A program made the translations under genes and the position numbers. The notes under the pieces were generated by a model. That model saw nothing but the letters and a program-made list of their open reading frames with translations. It ran no database searches and had not been told where the DNA came from. A stretch of 64,000 bases of DNA from Nocardia flavorosea NBRC 108225 (GTDB taxonomy: Bacteria > Actinomycetota > Actinomycetes > Mycobacteriales > Mycobacteriaceae), in NCBI RefSeq assembly GCF_001613385.1, contig NZ_BDCG01000004.1:1-64000 (forward strand), read 5' to 3'. Shown here in pieces: positions 1 through 11,789 of this stretch (position 1 is its first letter; every line of letters begins with the position of its first letter).

Positions 1-821
1 ATTCGTACACAGTGTGCACAACTGCCCGGATTCTGGGGACCAACGTGGGGATGAACTGTGGATGCTGTGTGGACAACAAATCCTGTCCACAGGCTGCCTC
101 GATTCATCCTCGAGTTATCCCACGGCAGTCCACAGGCGGACACGCCGTCCCAACTGGGCAAACAACGGAAATCCACAGTTTCCACAGGGCCTATTACTAC
201 CCCTGTTCTTCATCTAGAAAATTTCTCTTGAAAACAGGATGTGTGGACAAGTCTCGAACGCACCCCGAACGAAAACGGTCCCGGAACCACACAAGGACGA
301 CCGGAGGCACACTCCTGGGACACCGGGCACGTCCGTCGCGGCCCCGTGGACCTCATGGCCCCGTCGCGCTCTGTGCCCAGGGGCCGGCTGCACGGGACCG
401 GCCCGTACCGAGACAGGTCGACGCGCGACCACCACCTGCCGGGCCCCTGTCGGTGCACACCGCGGGCAAACACGTACTCCGGAGTTGTGCACAGCTCTGC
501 TCCGGGACACCTGTGGACGGACCCGCACATCGCCGATCAATGGACTGCACTCGGAGATGCCCAACACGCCCGCTGGCTACCCGGACCCGTTGTGGGCTGG
601 TCCGGTGCCGGTACGACGACGTATCCTCCACACGGAGGGGCGGCCGATCCGGTGCGGCGAAACGGGGTACGGTCTTAAGTCGGTCGTGTGCCAGAATTCT
701 TCGGCGGTCGGCCGGCGTCGTGGCCGTCGTAACATCGCCGTGCGGCGGAATCGGCGCGGCGGGATACACGGGGGCAGCACAGCCACCGATCCACACTGAA
801 CGGGAGAGGACACCTCGGGCG
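1..821. other. oriC: oriC region upstream of dnaN
   Basis: This is the non-coding stretch before dnaN and, by conserved gene order, downstream of dnaA, which lies outside the window. Two exact copies of the actinobacterial DnaA box TTGTCCACA are present on the minus strand at 68-76 and 242-250. The variant TTGTGCACA occurs at 13-21 (minus) and 485-493 (plus). One-mismatch or two-mismatch boxes lie at 58-66, 83-91, 126-134, 169-177, 178-186, 512-520 and 788-796. An AT-rich stretch at about 189-239 sits between boxes and is the best candidate for the unwinding element. One frame stays open from position 12 into dnaN, but the peptide shows no dnaN similarity before the start chosen at 822. Origin function is inferred from box density and synteny. 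Confidence 0.85.
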
Positions 822-1997
822 ATGGACCTTGCAGGCATGAAGTTTCGGGTCGCGCGTGAGGATTTCGCGGAATCGGTCGCATGGGTGGCGCGCAGTCTTC
901 CGTCTCGCCCGCCGGTCCCGGTTCTCGGCGGAGTCCTGCTGGTCGCGGACGACGACGGGCTGACCGTCTCCGGATTCGACTACGAGGTATCGGCTCAGAT
1001 GCGGGTGGCTGCCGAGGTCGCCGGGCCGGGCAAAGTGCTGGTCTCGGGCAAGTTGCTGGCCGATATCACCAAAGCGCTGTCGAACAAGCCGGTGGACGTC
1101 TCCGTCGACGGCAGCCGCGTGCTGATCCAGTGCGGTAGTGCCAAATTCTCCCTGCCCACCATGCCGGTCGAGGATTATCCCCAGTTGCCCGAGGTTCCGC
1201 AGTCCAGCGGGCAGTTGGTGGTGGATGTGTTCGCCGAGGCCGTGAGCCAGGTCGCCGTCGCGGCCGGGCGCGACGATACATTGCCCATGCTGACCGGTAT
1301 CCGGGTCGAGATCGAGGGCCCGCAGGTGGTGCTGGCGGCGACCGACCGGTTCCGGCTCGCGGTGCGCCATATCCAGTGGCAGCCCGCGCGTACCGATATC
1401 GAGACCGCAGTCCTGATCCCTGCCCGCACTCTCTCCGAAGCAGCCAAAACGCTCGGTGCCTCCGATCAGCCGGTTCAGCTGTCGCTGGGCTCCGGAGCGG
1501 GCGCAGACGGCCTCCTGGGCATCGTCAACGGCGGCCGCCGGACCACCACCAGGCTGCTCGATGCCGAATTCCCGAAGTTCCGTCAGCTGCTGCCCAAAGA
1601 GCACACGTCGATCGCCACCTTGGCGGTGGCCACGCTCACCGAGGCGATCAAACGTGTCGCGCTGGTGGCCGAGCGCGGTGCCCAGGTGCGGCTGGAGTTC
1701 TCGGACGAGGGTTTGCAGTTGTCGGCGGGTGGCGACGATGCCGGCCGGGCCGAGGAATGGCTCACCGCCGACTTCCGGGGCGAGCCGTTGACCATCGCCT
1801 TCAACCCCGGGTATCTGATCGACGGCCTGTCCGCGTTGCATTCGGACCGGGTCACGTTCGGGTTCACCACGCCGAGCCGCCCCGCTGTCCTGCTCCCGGC
1901 CCGCGAGGAGGAGCCGGAACCGCTCGACAGTGGTGCGTATCCGGCCCTGGACAGCGACTACATCTACCTGCTGATGCCGGTCCGGTTGCCGGGCTGA
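822..1997 (+). CDS. dnaN: DNA polymerase III sliding clamp, beta subunit
   Basis: Ring-shaped clamp that tethers the replicative polymerase to DNA in the cytoplasm. The 391-residue protein matches the whole DnaN family: the first domain contains [12 protein letters not shown], the second [13 protein letters not shown] and [10 protein letters not shown], the third [10 protein letters not shown], and it ends in the typical [10 protein letters not shown], the C-terminal strand near the peptide-binding groove. The ATG at 822 follows GGGAGAGGA at 802-810. An in-frame ATG at 837 (MKFRV) is the alternative start, but the extra MDLAG residues fit mycolata homologues. It lies just downstream of oriC. 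In mycobacteria gnd follows dnaN; here only 187 bp separate it from the recF start. Confidence 0.97.
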   Translation: MDLAGMKFRVAREDFAESVAWVARSLPSRPPVPVLGGVLLVADDDGLTVSGFDYEVSAQMRVAAEVAGPGKVLVSGKLLADITKALSNKPVDVSVDGSRVLIQCGSAKFSLPTMPVEDYPQLPEVPQSSGQLVVDVFAEAVSQVAVAAGRDDTLPMLTGIRVEIEGPQVVLAATDRFRLAVRHIQWQPARTDIETAVLIPARTLSEAAKTLGASDQPVQLSLGSGAGADGLLGIVNGGRRTTTRLLDAEFPKFRQLLPKEHTSIATLAVATLTEAIKRVALVAERGAQVRLEFSDEGLQLSAGGDDAGRAEEWLTADFRGEPLTIAFNPGYLIDGLSALHSDRVTFGFTTPSRPAVLLPAREEEPEPLDSGAYPALDSDYIYLLMPVRLPG

Positions 1998-2129
1998 GCG
2001 GGCGTGGATTCGGCAGCGCTTCGCCGGCGCCGATCCACGTCGGCAGCCGAGGTGTCCGTGACCGCCTCGATCACGAGATCCGGGCAGAGCGATATCTCCG
2101 CAAACCCGCGCCGCGACCTGCGCCGACGC

Positions 2130-2155
2130 AAGTTATCCACAGCTGTGGATAACTT
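2130..2155. promoter_or_regulatory. Palindromic pair of DnaA boxes between dnaN and recF
   Basis: A perfect 26-bp palindrome. Each half is AAGTTATCCACAG or its reverse complement, so two consensus TTATCCACA boxes face each other with two bases between them. It lies 30 bp before the recF start region. The sequence is direct evidence; a role in DnaA binding, autoregulation or titration is inferred. Confidence 0.7.
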
Positions 2156-2184
2156 CGCGGGTGGCCCCTGGACGGTGTGAGCAG

Positions 2185-3417
2185 GTGCATATTCGTGCTC
2201 TGACCTTGCATGACTTCCGTTCCTGGGAACATGCTGAGATCGAGTTATCCACAGGCCCTGCGGTTTTCCTGGGGGCAAACGGCAACGGTAAGACCAACCT
2301 CCTGGAGGCCCTCGGCTACCTGTCGACGCTCGGGTCACACCGGGTATCCGCCGATACCCCGCTCATCCGGACCGGCGCCGAACGGGCCCGGATCGGCGCC
2401 AATGTGATCAACCTGGGCCGGGAGTTGCGCGTCGATGTGGAGCTCAACCGCGGCACCGCGAACCGGGCGCAGATCAACCGGTCGCCCGTGCGCCGGCCGC
2501 GCGAAATCCTGGGCATCCTGCACACCGTGCTGTTCGCGCCGGAAGATCTGGCGCTGGTGCGCGGCGACCCGGGGGAGCGCCGCCGCTTCCTCGACGAGTT
2601 GTGCGCGGCCCGCCGACCGGGCCTGGCCGGTGTTCGCGCCGACTACGACCGGGTACTACGGCAACGGTCGGCACTGCTGAAGACCGCGGGCCGATCCGGC
2701 CGGGCCGATCTCGGCACACTCGATGTGTGGGACGGTCACTTGGCGGGTCACGCATCGGTTCTGCTCGCCGAGCGGCTACGCCTGGTGCACGACCTGCACC
2801 CGTACGTCACTCGTGCCTATGCGGCGCTGGCCCCGGAATCGCGCCCGGCGACCGTCGGATACCGCAGCGCCGCGCTTCCGGCCGAACTACTCGATCCGGC
2901 GCGTGAGCCGCGCACCGACGATCCTGCCGTTCTCGAACAGGTGCTGCTCGAAGAGATCGCCCGGGCCCGTACCAAGGAACTCGACCGCGGTGTCTGCCTG
3001 GTCGGCCCGCATCGCGACGATCTGGATCTCATGCTCGGGGAAACGGCGGCCAAAGGATTCGCCAGCCATGGGGAGTCCTGGTCGTTCGCGCTGGCTCTGC
3101 GCCTCGCGGCGTTCGAACTGCTACGGGCGGGTGGCTCCGAACCCGTGCTGCTGCTCGACGACGTCTTCGCCGAACTCGACCGCCGTCGCCGGACCGCCCT
3201 CGCCGCGGTCGCGGCCGACGCGGAGCAGGTACTGATCACCGCGGCTGTGCCCGAGGATGTGCCCGGCGAGCTGGCGGGGATCACCCTGCGGGTGAAGACC
3301 ACCGGTGACCCCGAACACCGGATCTCCACACTCGCCGAGGAGCCTCCCCCGGAGTCTGTGCAGCCTGGCGGGGAGAACCCGCCGCAGCCGGCCGCAGGCG
3401 AACGGTCAGCACCGTGA
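2185..3417 (+). CDS. recF: DNA replication and repair protein RecF
   Basis: SMC-like ATPase that helps load RecA at single-strand gaps. The Walker A motif is GANGNGKTN near residue 40, the ABC-type signature region is around FASHGESWSFALALRLAAFE, and the Walker B motif is EPVLLLDDVFAELD near residue 325. The start is placed at the GTG at 2185 because the peptide then begins VHIRALTLHDFRSW, matching the family N-terminus; an in-frame GTG at 2161 would add eight unconserved residues. No strong ribosome-binding site is visible. About 410 residues, slightly longer than usual because of a Pro/Glu-rich tail. A further DnaA box lies within the gene at 2245-2253. Confidence 0.95.
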   Translation: MHIRALTLHDFRSWEHAEIELSTGPAVFLGANGNGKTNLLEALGYLSTLGSHRVSADTPLIRTGAERARIGANVINLGRELRVDVELNRGTANRAQINRSPVRRPREILGILHTVLFAPEDLALVRGDPGERRRFLDELCAARRPGLAGVRADYDRVLRQRSALLKTAGRSGRADLGTLDVWDGHLAGHASVLLAERLRLVHDLHPYVTRAYAALAPESRPATVGYRSAALPAELLDPAREPRTDDPAVLEQVLLEEIARARTKELDRGVCLVGPHRDDLDLMLGETAAKGFASHGESWSFALALRLAAFELLRAGGSEPVLLLDDVFAELDRRRRTALAAVAADAEQVLITAAVPEDVPGELAGITLRVKTTGDPEHRISTLAEEPPPESVQPGGENPPQPAAGERSAP

Positions 3418-3510
3418 ACACGCAGTGGCCGGTACCTTGCACCCGGGCGAGGGCATTCGTAGAGTGAGCCGATACGCCGGGCCGTTATCCCCGTCCGGTT
3501 CCTAGTGCAC

Positions 3511-3535
3511 AGTTATCCACAGCCTGTGGATAACT
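3511..3535. promoter_or_regulatory. Second palindromic pair of DnaA boxes, downstream of recF
   Basis: AGTTATCCACAG, one base, then the exact reverse complement: two inverted TTATCCACA boxes. A TTGTGCACA variant on the minus strand follows at 3694-3702 and a GTTATCCCC-like box at 3727-3735, both before the next gene. The whole 342-bp interval 3418-3759 is non-coding and looks like a satellite DnaA-binding cluster. Function is inferred. Confidence 0.65.
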
Positions 3536-3759
3536 TGTCGGCCCAGGTCGTCGGCCCGCACCCGGGTCTCGGCCCGGTGTGATCGGTGGCAACCTGCGCC
3601 GGCAATCGAAATACCCGCCCTGAACAGGGATTATTCCTGGAACAGGGCTTATGTCCGATTATGGAGAGCCGATCCCGAGGGGCCACCTCTGGATGTGCAC
3701 AACTCGAGTAGACGCCGGCCGACCCTGGGGATAACTTGGCTGGTGAGCGGAGCGCAACG

Positions 3760-4326
3760 ATGACCGACCGGCCCGGAACTCCCGGTGATGCCGTACCGCC
3801 GGCCGACTCGGAGTTGCGCGGAATCGACCTGGCCCGGCGTGCGCTCGAGGAGGCTCGCGCCGCCGCGCGAGCGAGTGGCAAATCCGTGGGGCAGGGGCGG
3901 TCGTCACCCCGGCGGAACTCTCGCAGCGGATCCCGCCGCCGTAGTGGTTGGTCGGGGCCGCGTCCCGACGAACGCGATCCGCAGCCGTTGTCCAAACTCG
4001 CCACGTCCATCGCGCGTAGCCGTGGCTGGTCCACCAAGGTGGCCGAGGGGACGGTATTCGGGCACTGGTCCGGTGTGGTCGGCGAGGATATCGCCGCGCA
4101 TGCGAAACCGGTGAAACTCGAGAACGGTGTGCTGAGCGTGGCGGCCGAGTCGACGGCCTGGGCCACCCAGCTGCGGTTGCTGCAGGCACAGCTGCTCGCG
4201 AAGATCACCGCGGCCGTCGGTCCCGGGGTGGTCCGCTCGCTGCGTATCTCGGGTCCGACCGCACCGAGCTGGCGCAAAGGCGAACGGCATATCCGCGGCC
4301 GGGGTCCGCGCGATACCTACGGGTAG
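3760..4326 (+). CDS. DUF721 (DciA-family) protein
   Basis: A 188-residue protein whose C-terminal half is a DUF721 domain, the family of DciA, which loads the replicative helicase DnaB in bacteria that lack DnaC. The N-terminal third is disordered and basic (a SGSRRRSG stretch). The conserved block includes [21 protein letters not shown] and then [10 protein letters not shown]. The gene occupies the position of the homologous gene between recF and gyrB in mycobacteria. The ATG at 3760 is chosen; an in-frame TTG at 3736 would add eight residues. The ribosome-binding site is weak. Family assignment is firm; DciA activity in this organism is inferred. Confidence 0.88.
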   Translation: MTDRPGTPGDAVPPADSELRGIDLARRALEEARAAARASGKSVGQGRSSPRRNSRSGSRRRSGWSGPRPDERDPQPLSKLATSIARSRGWSTKVAEGTVFGHWSGVVGEDIAAHAKPVKLENGVLSVAAESTAWATQLRLLQAQLLAKITAAVGPGVVRSLRISGPTAPSWRKGERHIRGRGPRDTYG

Positions 4327-6676
<2,350 letters not shown>

Positions 6677-6748
6677 GCCCGGCGGTTTCGCCCGCAGCGC
6701 ACACCACGCGCGGCTTCCGCCGTATATCGCCAGTACCTAGGAGATCGA

Positions 6749-9250
6749 ATGACCGATACAACACTGCCGCCGGAGAGCGCGGGCGACCGGATCGAGCCGG
6801 TCGATATCCAGCAGGAGATGCAGAACAGCTATATCGATTACGCGATGAGCGTGATCGTGGGCCGTGCCCTGCCCGAGGTCCGCGACGGCCTCAAACCGGT
6901 GCACCGCCGAATCTTGTACGCGATGCACGACAACGGATACCGGCCCGACCGTAGTTACGTGAAATCCGCGCGCCCGGTCGCCGACACCATGGGTAATTAC
7001 CATCCACACGGCGACTCGGCCATCTACGACACCCTGGTGCGGATGGCACAGCCATGGGCGATGCGGTACCCACTGGTCGACGGCCAGGGCAACTTCGGCA
7101 GCCGCGGTAACGACGGTGCGGCCGCCATGCGTTACACCGAGTGCCGGCTCACACCGCTGGCGATGGAACTGCTGCGCGAAATCGATCACGACACCGTCGA
7201 TTTCATCGCGAACTACGACGGTAAAACCCAGGAACCGGTCGTTCTGCCCAGCCGTGTGCCGAATATGCTGATGAACGGCAGCAACGGTATCGCGGTCGGT
7301 ATGGCGACCAATATTCCGCCGCACAACCTCAACGAGCTGGCCGAGGCCATCTATTGGGCGCTGGACAACCACGAAGCCGACGAGGAAGCCACGCTGGCGG
7401 CCTGTATGGAGCGAGTCAAGGGGCCGGACTTCCCGACCTCCGGCCTGATCGTCGGTACCCAGGGCATCCACGACGCCTACACCACCGGACGCGGTTCCAT
7501 CCGGATGCGCGGTGTGGTCGAGATCGAAGAGGACGCCCGCGGCCGCACCACCATCGTCATCACCGAACTGCCGTACCAGGTCAATACCGATAACTTCATC
7601 AATGCGATCGCCGAGCAGGTCAAGGACGGCCGGATCGCCGGCGTGTCCGATATCCACGACGAATCGTCGGACCGGGCCGGTCTGCGCATCGTGGTCACCG
7701 TCAAACGGGACGCGATCGCGAAGGTCGTGCTGAACAACCTGTACAAGCACACTCAGCTGCAGACCAGTTTCGGCGCGAATATGCTCTCCATCGTCGAGGG
7801 CGTGCCCCGGACGCTGCGGCTGGACCAGATGATCCGGCTCTACGTCGCCCACCAGCTCGAAGTCATCGTCCGGCGCACCCGCTACCTGCTGCGCAAGGCC
7901 GAGGAACGGGCTCATATCCTGCGCGGCCTGGTCAAGGCGCTGGATCAGCTCGACGCCGTGATCGCGCTGATCCGCCGGTCGGCCAATACCGAGACCGCGC
8001 GCACCGGCTTGATGGAACTGCTCGATATCGACGAAACCCAGGCGACCGCCATCCTGGATATGCAGTTGCGCCGCCTGTCGGCGCTGGAGCGGCAGAAGAT
8101 CGTCGACGAACTGGCCAAGCTCGAAGCCGAAATCGCCGATCTGAAGGACATTCTGGAAAAGCCGGAACGTCAGCGCGCGATCGTCCGGGACGAACTCGCC
8201 GAGATCGTCGAACGCTACGGCGACGAACGCCGGACACTGATCGTCTCCGCCGACGGCGATGTCGCCGACGAGGATCTGATCGCCCGCGAGGACGTGGTCG
8301 TCACCATCACCGAAACCGGGTACGCGAAACGCACGAAGACCGATCTGTACCGAAGCCAGAAGCGTGGCGGCAAGGGGGTGCAGGGCGCGGGCCTGAAACA
8401 GGACGATATCGTCCGGCACTTCTTCGTGACCTCGACCCACGATTGGTTGTTGTTCTTCACCAACAAAGGCCGGGTGTACCGGGCCAAAGCATATGAACTG
8501 CCGGAGGCCAACCGCACGGCTCGCGGGCAGCACGTGGCGAATCTGCTGGCTTTCCAGCCGGACGAGAAGATCGCCCAGGTGATCCGGATCAAGTCCTACG
8601 AGGATGCGGCCTACCTGGTGCTGGCCACGCAGAAGGGGTTGGTCAAGAAGTCGCGGCTGGTGGACTTCGATTCCAACCGCAGTGGTGGCATCGTGGCGGT
8701 GAATCTGCGCGACAACGACGAATTGGTCGGGGCCGTACTGTGTTCCGCCGAGGACGATCTGCTGCTGGTATCGGCGCAGGGACAGTCGATCCGTTTCTCC
8801 GCCACCGATGAGGCGTTGCGCCCGATGGGCCGGGCCACCTCGGGTGTGCAGGGTATGCGGTTCAACGCCGATGACGCGCTGCTGTCACTGAATGTGGTTC
8901 GTGACGGGACATACCTGCTGGTCGCGACCTCCGGTGGTTATGCCAAGCGCACCGCCATCGAGGAGTACACGGCTCAGGGACGCGGCGGAAAAGGTGTATT
9001 GACCATCCAGTTCGATGCGCGGCGTGGCACCCTGGTGGGGGCGCTCATCGTCGACGACGACGACGAGCTGTATGCGATCACGTCCAGCGGTGGGGTTATC
9101 CGCACTGCCGCCCGGCAGGTGCGTAAGGCCGGTAGGCAGACCAAGGGCGTGCGATTGATGAACCTCGGCGAGGGCGATACCTTGCTTGCGATCGCACGTA
9201 ACGCCGACGAACCCGAGCAGATCGACGGTGGCGGTTCCCCCGAGCAGTAA
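6749..9250 (+). CDS. gyrA: DNA gyrase subunit A
   Basis: Breakage-reunion subunit of gyrase, 833 residues. The catalytic tyrosine is Tyr129 in [11 protein letters not shown]. The quinolone-resistance region reads [10 protein letters not shown], with Ser90 and Asp94 in M. tuberculosis numbering; M. tuberculosis has Ala90, so this organism carries the E. coli-like serine expected for higher intrinsic quinolone sensitivity. The C-terminal beta-pinwheel has a GyrA-box, QKRGGKG, and a second box-like GRGGKGV. No intein is present. GGAGA precedes the ATG. It is co-oriented with gyrB and probably cotranscribed with the DUF3566 gene that follows. Confidence 0.98.
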   Translation: MTDTTLPPESAGDRIEPVDIQQEMQNSYIDYAMSVIVGRALPEVRDGLKPVHRRILYAMHDNGYRPDRSYVKSARPVADTMGNYHPHGDSAIYDTLVRMAQPWAMRYPLVDGQGNFGSRGNDGAAAMRYTECRLTPLAMELLREIDHDTVDFIANYDGKTQEPVVLPSRVPNMLMNGSNGIAVGMATNIPPHNLNELAEAIYWALDNHEADEEATLAACMERVKGPDFPTSGLIVGTQGIHDAYTTGRGSIRMRGVVEIEEDARGRTTIVITELPYQVNTDNFINAIAEQVKDGRIAGVSDIHDESSDRAGLRIVVTVKRDAIAKVVLNNLYKHTQLQTSFGANMLSIVEGVPRTLRLDQMIRLYVAHQLEVIVRRTRYLLRKAEERAHILRGLVKALDQLDAVIALIRRSANTETARTGLMELLDIDETQATAILDMQLRRLSALERQKIVDELAKLEAEIADLKDILEKPERQRAIVRDELAEIVERYGDERRTLIVSADGDVADEDLIAREDVVVTITETGYAKRTKTDLYRSQKRGGKGVQGAGLKQDDIVRHFFVTSTHDWLLFFTNKGRVYRAKAYELPEANRTARGQHVANLLAFQPDEKIAQVIRIKSYEDAAYLVLATQKGLVKKSRLVDFDSNRSGGIVAVNLRDNDELVGAVLCSAEDDLLLVSAQGQSIRFSATDEALRPMGRATSGVQGMRFNADDALLSLNVVRDGTYLLVATSGGYAKRTAIEEYTAQGRGGKGVLTIQFDARRGTLVGALIVDDDDELYAITSSGGVIRTAARQVRKAGRQTKGVRLMNLGEGDTLLAIARNADEPEQIDGGGSPEQ

Positions 9251-9289
9251 ATCCATATCGGCGGCAAAGAACGGATCCGAGGATTCCCA

Positions 9290-10348
9290 TTGACCACTCC
9301 GAAACAGCCGAGCGACGAGCGGCAGCAGACGAACGGTGTGACCGAGAGGGTCACCCCGTCCCCGATTTCGCCGCGCCCGAACCAGCGGGCGGGTGATGCC
9401 GCGGACAACGACCAGGCCGGGGGTGGGCAGCCAGGCGGTAACGAGCCCGGCGGCGCACCCACCGATGGTTCCGCGCCCGAAAATCAGGAGCAGCAGGGCG
9501 AATTCGTGTCCGAATCGCGTAGTGCCGGATCGTCGAACTCGGGCCCCCAGGGGTCCGGCGACCAGAGGCAGCAGTCCGGTGGCGGTAACGGTGGCGACCA
9601 GGGCCGGTTCCAGGAGGGCTGGTCGCAATTGCCGCAGCGCGAGCCCCAGTCCAATTTGCCGCGACCGGGGCATACTCCGGTGGGCGGGGCCCAGTCGCGT
9701 TCCGTCGGGCTGAGCGGCGGGGTCACCAATGCCCGCACCACCAGCGATCTGGCGGCCAAGGCGGCCCGCAAGGAAGCCGCGATGGCCAAATCCGTTGGCC
9801 TGGACGGACCTACCCGCAGTATCGCCCGGCCCGAGCTCGCCAAGGATATGCCCGATCTTTCCGAGATCCGGCATCCGCTACCGCCCGAGCAGCACACTCC
9901 GCCGCCCGCCTACACCCCGCCGGTGTCCTCGGGTCCGAAGGCTTCGGCCCCGACCCCTCGGGGCCTACCGCAGGCGGTGCTCGGTGGCGAACCGTTGCGG
10001 GCCACGGTGCAGGTCCGGCGGATCGACCCGTGGTCGACCCTGAAGATCACTCTGGTGATCAGTATCGCCATGTTCTTCGTCTGGATGATCGCGGTCGCGC
10101 TGCTGTACATGGTGCTGGCGGGTATGGGTGTCTGGGAGCGGCTCAACAGCACCTTCACCGATATGGTGTCGCCGGACAGCGGCTCGGTCGGGCTCATCGA
10201 CGCAGGGACGGTCTTCGGTTATGCCGGGGTGATCGGGCTGATCAACGTGGTGCTGTTCACCGCGCTGGCGACCGTCGGGACGTTCATCTACAACCAGTGC
10301 TGCGATATGGTCGGCGGTATCCAGGTCACCCTGGCCGACCCGGACTGA
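9290..10348 (+). CDS. DUF3566 membrane protein downstream of gyrA
   Basis: A 352-residue protein with a long disordered, Gln/Gly/Pro-rich N-terminal two thirds and a DUF3566 domain near the C-terminus with two membrane helices (around [20 protein letters not shown] and the [18 protein letters not shown] segment). The M. tuberculosis gene in this position is Rv0007. Function is unknown; the fixed location suggests a link to the origin or envelope. The start is a TTG at 9290 with GAGGA six bases upstream; an in-frame GTG at 9338 is possible. A hairpin at 10364-10393 follows. Confidence 0.85.
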   Translation: MTTPKQPSDERQQTNGVTERVTPSPISPRPNQRAGDAADNDQAGGGQPGGNEPGGAPTDGSAPENQEQQGEFVSESRSAGSSNSGPQGSGDQRQQSGGGNGGDQGRFQEGWSQLPQREPQSNLPRPGHTPVGGAQSRSVGLSGGVTNARTTSDLAAKAARKEAAMAKSVGLDGPTRSIARPELAKDMPDLSEIRHPLPPEQHTPPPAYTPPVSSGPKASAPTPRGLPQAVLGGEPLRATVQVRRIDPWSTLKITLVISIAMFFVWMIAVALLYMVLAGMGVWERLNSTFTDMVSPDSGSVGLIDAGTVFGYAGVIGLINVVLFTALATVGTFIYNQCCDMVGGIQVTLADPD

Positions 10349-10363
10349 ATCCCGTCGGGGCGG

Positions 10364-10393
10364 CAGCCGGTGTCCGGATGTGGGCACCGGCTG
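10364..10393 (+). terminator. Possible terminator after the gyrase operon
   Basis: Inverted repeat CAGCCGGTG (10364-10372) and CACCGGCTG (10385-10393) with a 12-base loop, 16 bp after the DUF3566 stop. No T-tract, as is common in high-GC actinobacteria. Confidence 0.45.
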
Positions 10394-10440
10394 TCACCCG
10401 CGGACGGCCCACCATACTGTCGGGGCTATGACCAGCAGTT

Positions 10441-10470
10441 TTGGTTGTAAGGCGGTCGTTCGGGTAGTCT
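10441..10470 (+). promoter_or_regulatory. Candidate promoter of tRNA-Ile
   Basis: TTGGTT (10441-10446), 18 bases, then TAGTCT (10465-10470), with the tRNA starting 57 bases downstream of the -10. Read by eye. Confidence 0.4.
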
Positions 10471-10526
10471 CTGTTCTCGGCCGGTTCCGGTAGGAAAAGT
10501 CACCTTCTATCGGCGGTCGAAAGCAC

Positions 10527-10600
10527 GGGTCTATAGCTCAGGCGGTTAGAGCGCTTCGCTGATAACGAAGAGGTCGGAGGTTCAAGTCCTCCTAGACCCA
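10527..10600 (+). tRNA. ileT: tRNA-Ile (GAT)
   Basis: A 74-nt cloverleaf with acceptor GGGTCTA pairing with TAGACCC plus discriminator A. The anticodon GAT is at 10561-10563, and the T-arm contains GGTTCAAGTCC. CCA is not encoded. It sits after gyrA as in mycobacteria. Confidence 0.97.
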
Positions 10601-10738
10601 CTCCCTGCAATATATGACGGCCTCCACCGGAAACGGTTCGGAGGTCGTTTTCCTTTTCCCCGAAACCGGTTCGATCTCGGTGCCGGCCCCACCGGTCCTG
10701 GACGGGCCGGTGCCGTCCCACAGAGTTAGGCTGAAGAA

Positions 10739-10846
10739 ATGAAATACGTTCTCACCATCGGAATTGTCGCTGCGGTTCTCATCGGTATCAGCAAACTGCG
10801 CAAGCGGGATGAGGCCGATATGTGGCATGAGGTCACCACTCGCTGA
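10739..10846 (+). CDS. Small DLW-39-type membrane peptide
   Basis: A 35-residue peptide, MKYVLTIGIVAAVLIGISKL followed by a charged tail ending in ADMWHEVTTR. It has one predicted membrane helix (residues 3-18) and a short cytoplasmic tail. The tail resembles the actinobacterial DLW-39 family, named for a DLW motif, here changed to DMW. Members of this family are encoded beside the ileT and alaT tRNA genes, which is the position here. Function is unknown. GAAGAA just before the ATG gives a weak ribosome-binding site. Family assignment rests on recalled tail similarity and location. Confidence 0.65.
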   Translation: MKYVLTIGIVAAVLIGISKLRKRDEADMWHEVTTR

Positions 10847-10880
10847 CGTCGTCTCCGGTGGGCCGATCGCCCGCCGTTGA

Positions 10881-11552
10881 TCACGGCCGGGCCAGCAGTT
10901 CGATGACCGAGGACACCTGCGCGGTGGACGGTGTCGGCAGATTGTCCCGGCCGTGGATCAGCCCGAGGCCGATGTAGACCATCGCGCCCGCCCGTATTCC
11001 TGCCTGATTCTCGTCGAATCCCAAATCCAGCATGGTCCGTTTGACGGTATCGAAAACGCGCTGGTCCAGGTTGCGTACCGCGGCCGCCACCTTCGGATTG
11101 CTGCGCGACCATTCCCGCACGCTGGTCTCCACGATCCAGTGGCGTTGATCCACCAGCATGGCCGCCATTTTTTCGATCCGTTCCTCCACCGGGATCTCTG
11201 CGAATGCGGCCAGGTCGCGTACAGTTCGGCTCTGTATTGTGCTCCAACGGTCCGCCATGGCCGTCATGAGTTGCTCGATATCGTCGAAATGCCAGTAGAA
11301 GCTGCCCTTTGTGACGCCCAGTTCCTGGCACAGTCGCTGAATCTTGATGGCCCCGATACCCTCGCGCGACAGTAGGTTCAGAGCGCCGTCGACCCAGTCG
11401 TCGTAGGAGAGCCGTGCGGTGCGCCGGCGTTGGCGCTGCTGCGCCTGGGCCTTTTTGGATCTCGGCCGGCGCGGCGTGGTTCTGTCAGCGGACGGTTCCG
11501 CGGCGTCGGAGCCCGCCGTGATCTTCTCCGACCGTTCGCCGCTGAGTCCCAT
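10881..11552 (-). CDS. TetR-family transcriptional regulator
   Basis: A 223-residue regulator. After a basic, disordered N-terminus (RRPRSKKAQAQQRQRRR) comes a TetR helix-turn-helix including QELGVTKGSFYWHFDDIEQL. The C-terminal ligand domain is not assignable to a known effector. The ATG at 11552 (MGLSGERSEK) is chosen; the frame is open upstream but reads through the shared promoter region. It is divergent from an MpaB-family oxygenase gene with 237 bp between the starts, so it is likely the local regulator of that gene and of itself. Confidence 0.85.
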   Translation of the reverse strand: MGLSGERSEKITAGSDAAEPSADRTTPRRPRSKKAQAQQRQRRRTARLSYDDWVDGALNLLSREGIGAIKIQRLCQELGVTKGSFYWHFDDIEQLMTAMADRWSTIQSRTVRDLAAFAEIPVEERIEKMAAMLVDQRHWIVETSVREWSRSNPKVAAAVRNLDQRVFDTVKRTMLDLGFDENQAGIRAGAMVYIGLGLIHGRDNLPTPSTAQVSSVIELLARP

Positions 11553-11677
11553 ACACCGATGGTAGGGGAGTCGTGCGGCGGGCTCTGAGGATCGGGTGAT
11601 TACAGCTGCCGCGGGCAGTTCACCACATATCGCCGGGGATGGGCTGGGTACAGCCGAGAAACACAACCTTCCACCTT

Positions 11678-11718
11678 CCATACGATTGAGTACTGTTACT
11701 CCATACATTCAAGTATGG
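11678..11718. promoter_or_regulatory. Candidate TetR operator between the divergent genes
   Basis: CCATAC (11701-11706), six bases, GTATGG (11713-11718) form an inverted repeat, and another CCATAC copy lies at 11678-11683. The site is in the only intergenic space shared with the divergent TetR gene. Binding is inferred. Confidence 0.4.
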
Positions 11719-11789
11719 TTTGTGGTGGGGGCCGGCTCGTGGCATCGGCCAGGACGCCGCCGCGGGCCGGCTCGGCAGGGAGGACAGTG

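Noticed and set aside
12..821. Long open frame running through oriC into dnaN
   Set aside because: The extra 270 codons have no clamp similarity, run across DnaA boxes, and the conserved protein begins at 822 with a ribosome-binding site.
675..1841. 388-codon frame on the minus strand
   Set aside because: It is antisense to dnaN, has no recognisable domain, and its codon pattern follows from the high GC of the true gene. The same holds for long antisense frames over gyrB (4655-6328), gyrA (6737-8533), gltB (44803-49014) and htpG (62934-63872).
6749..9250. Intein in gyrA
   Set aside because: Some mycobacterial GyrA proteins carry one, but the Tyr129 region here is continuous and the length is normal.
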